Of a DNA stretch of 64,000 bases, positions 63,902 through 64,000 are shown in pieces. The notes beneath the pieces are model-generated. The model was not told the DNA's origin. It saw nothing but the letters and a program-made list of their open reading frames with translations, and did no database searches. The position numbers and the translations under genes were made by a program. The first letter of the stretch is position 1. Every line of letters begins with the position of its first letter. Source of the stretch: Pseudoxanthomonas sp. Root630. Its GTDB lineage: Bacteria > Pseudomonadota > Gammaproteobacteria > Xanthomonadales > Xanthomonadaceae. The stretch covers positions 119,953 through 183,952 of the forward strand of contig NZ_LMGY01000019.1 of the NCBI RefSeq assembly GCF_001427585.1. Direction: 5' to 3'.

Positions 63902-64000
63902 TGAACTGACCCCCAAATGTTGGACGGTCGGTTTGTAGCTTACGCTGCCAAGGGCTGGGTTCGGTACTGCACCGGGCTCAGCCCTTTTAGTTTCAGCATG
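63902..64000. mobile_element. Right end of an IS3-family insertion sequence (partial)
   Basis: The end TGAACTGACCCCCAAATG (starts 63902) has the TGA.CTGACCCCC terminal inverted repeat of IS3-family elements, with the transposase reading inward on the minus strand. Only about 100 bases are visible; the rest lies to the right of the window. Confidence 0.8.
63940..64000 (-). CDS. IS3-family transposase OrfB, C-terminal end (partial)
   Basis: The visible residues are MLKLKGLSPVQYRTQPLAA followed by a stop at 63940-63942. KGLSPVQYR near the C-terminus is typical of OrfB integrases of the IS3 family. The DDE catalytic core is outside the window, so intactness cannot be judged. Confidence 0.8.
   Translation of the reverse strand, partial: MLKLKGLSPVQYRTQPLAA

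Overview
The window is high-GC chromosomal DNA from a gammaproteobacterium of the Xanthomonadaceae/Lysobacteraceae, most likely near Pseudoxanthomonas, Stenotrophomonas or Lysobacter. The evidence is gene content (spu/pau-type polyamine genes, phoB-phoR-ppk-ppx, creBCD, an NAD-type isocitrate dehydrogenase, many c-di-GMP proteins) and intergenic palindromic repeats typical of that family. No rRNA, tRNA or CRISPR array was seen. Apart from one insertion-sequence end at the extreme right, it looks like ordinary core chromosome.

Positions 1-25300 are almost entirely a polyamine and amino-acid catabolism region. On the minus strand lie mmsA, ald and bauA (beta-alanine/malonate-semialdehyde and alanine turnover). 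Divergent from them are puuR (regulator), puuC (gamma-glutamyl-aminobutyraldehyde dehydrogenase) and an MHS-type MFS transporter. A bacteriohemerythrin with a perfect FNR-type box and a REC-REC-GGDEF protein interrupt the set. Then come puuB and spuI (minus) and, divergently, spuA-spuB-spuC-spuD-spuE-spuF-spuG-spuH (plus), matching the Pseudomonas aeruginosa spuI/spuABCDEFGH layout, followed by a succinate-semialdehyde dehydrogenase. Together they encode polyamine uptake (two lipoprotein receptors, one ABC transporter), gamma-glutamylation, oxidation or transamination, deglutamylation and oxidation to succinate.

Positions 24400-38400 are mixed housekeeping genes: two pirins, aquaporin Z, a histidine phosphatase lipoprotein, a ClsC-like phospholipase D protein, an HD-GYP protein, mfd, a DUF4242 protein, a methyltransferase, a GNAT, a DUF808 membrane protein and rlmJ. 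The mfd gene carries an in-frame copy of the family's intergenic palindromic repeat, the most unusual item in the window.

Positions 38400-44400 hold creB-creC-creD, with a cre-tag-like site before creD and two unknown genes tightly behind it, then a GNAT and nitrilase pair. Positions 44400-51200 hold a PAP2 phosphatase and GT4 glycosyltransferase, a MerR/DUF2938/DUF2798 triad with a SoxR-box-like operator, and a run of small conserved or hypothetical genes.

Positions 51280-60230 (minus strand) hold a GAF-EAL protein and the phosphate/polyphosphate set ppx, ppk, phoR and phoB, with a Pho box in front of phoB, then the periplasmic protease bepA. Positions 60400-64000 (plus strand) hold grxC, an AhpD-like protein, NAD-dependent isocitrate dehydrogenase with a clear terminator, and an NhaC antiporter. 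The window ends in the right end of an IS3-family element whose transposase C-terminus is visible.
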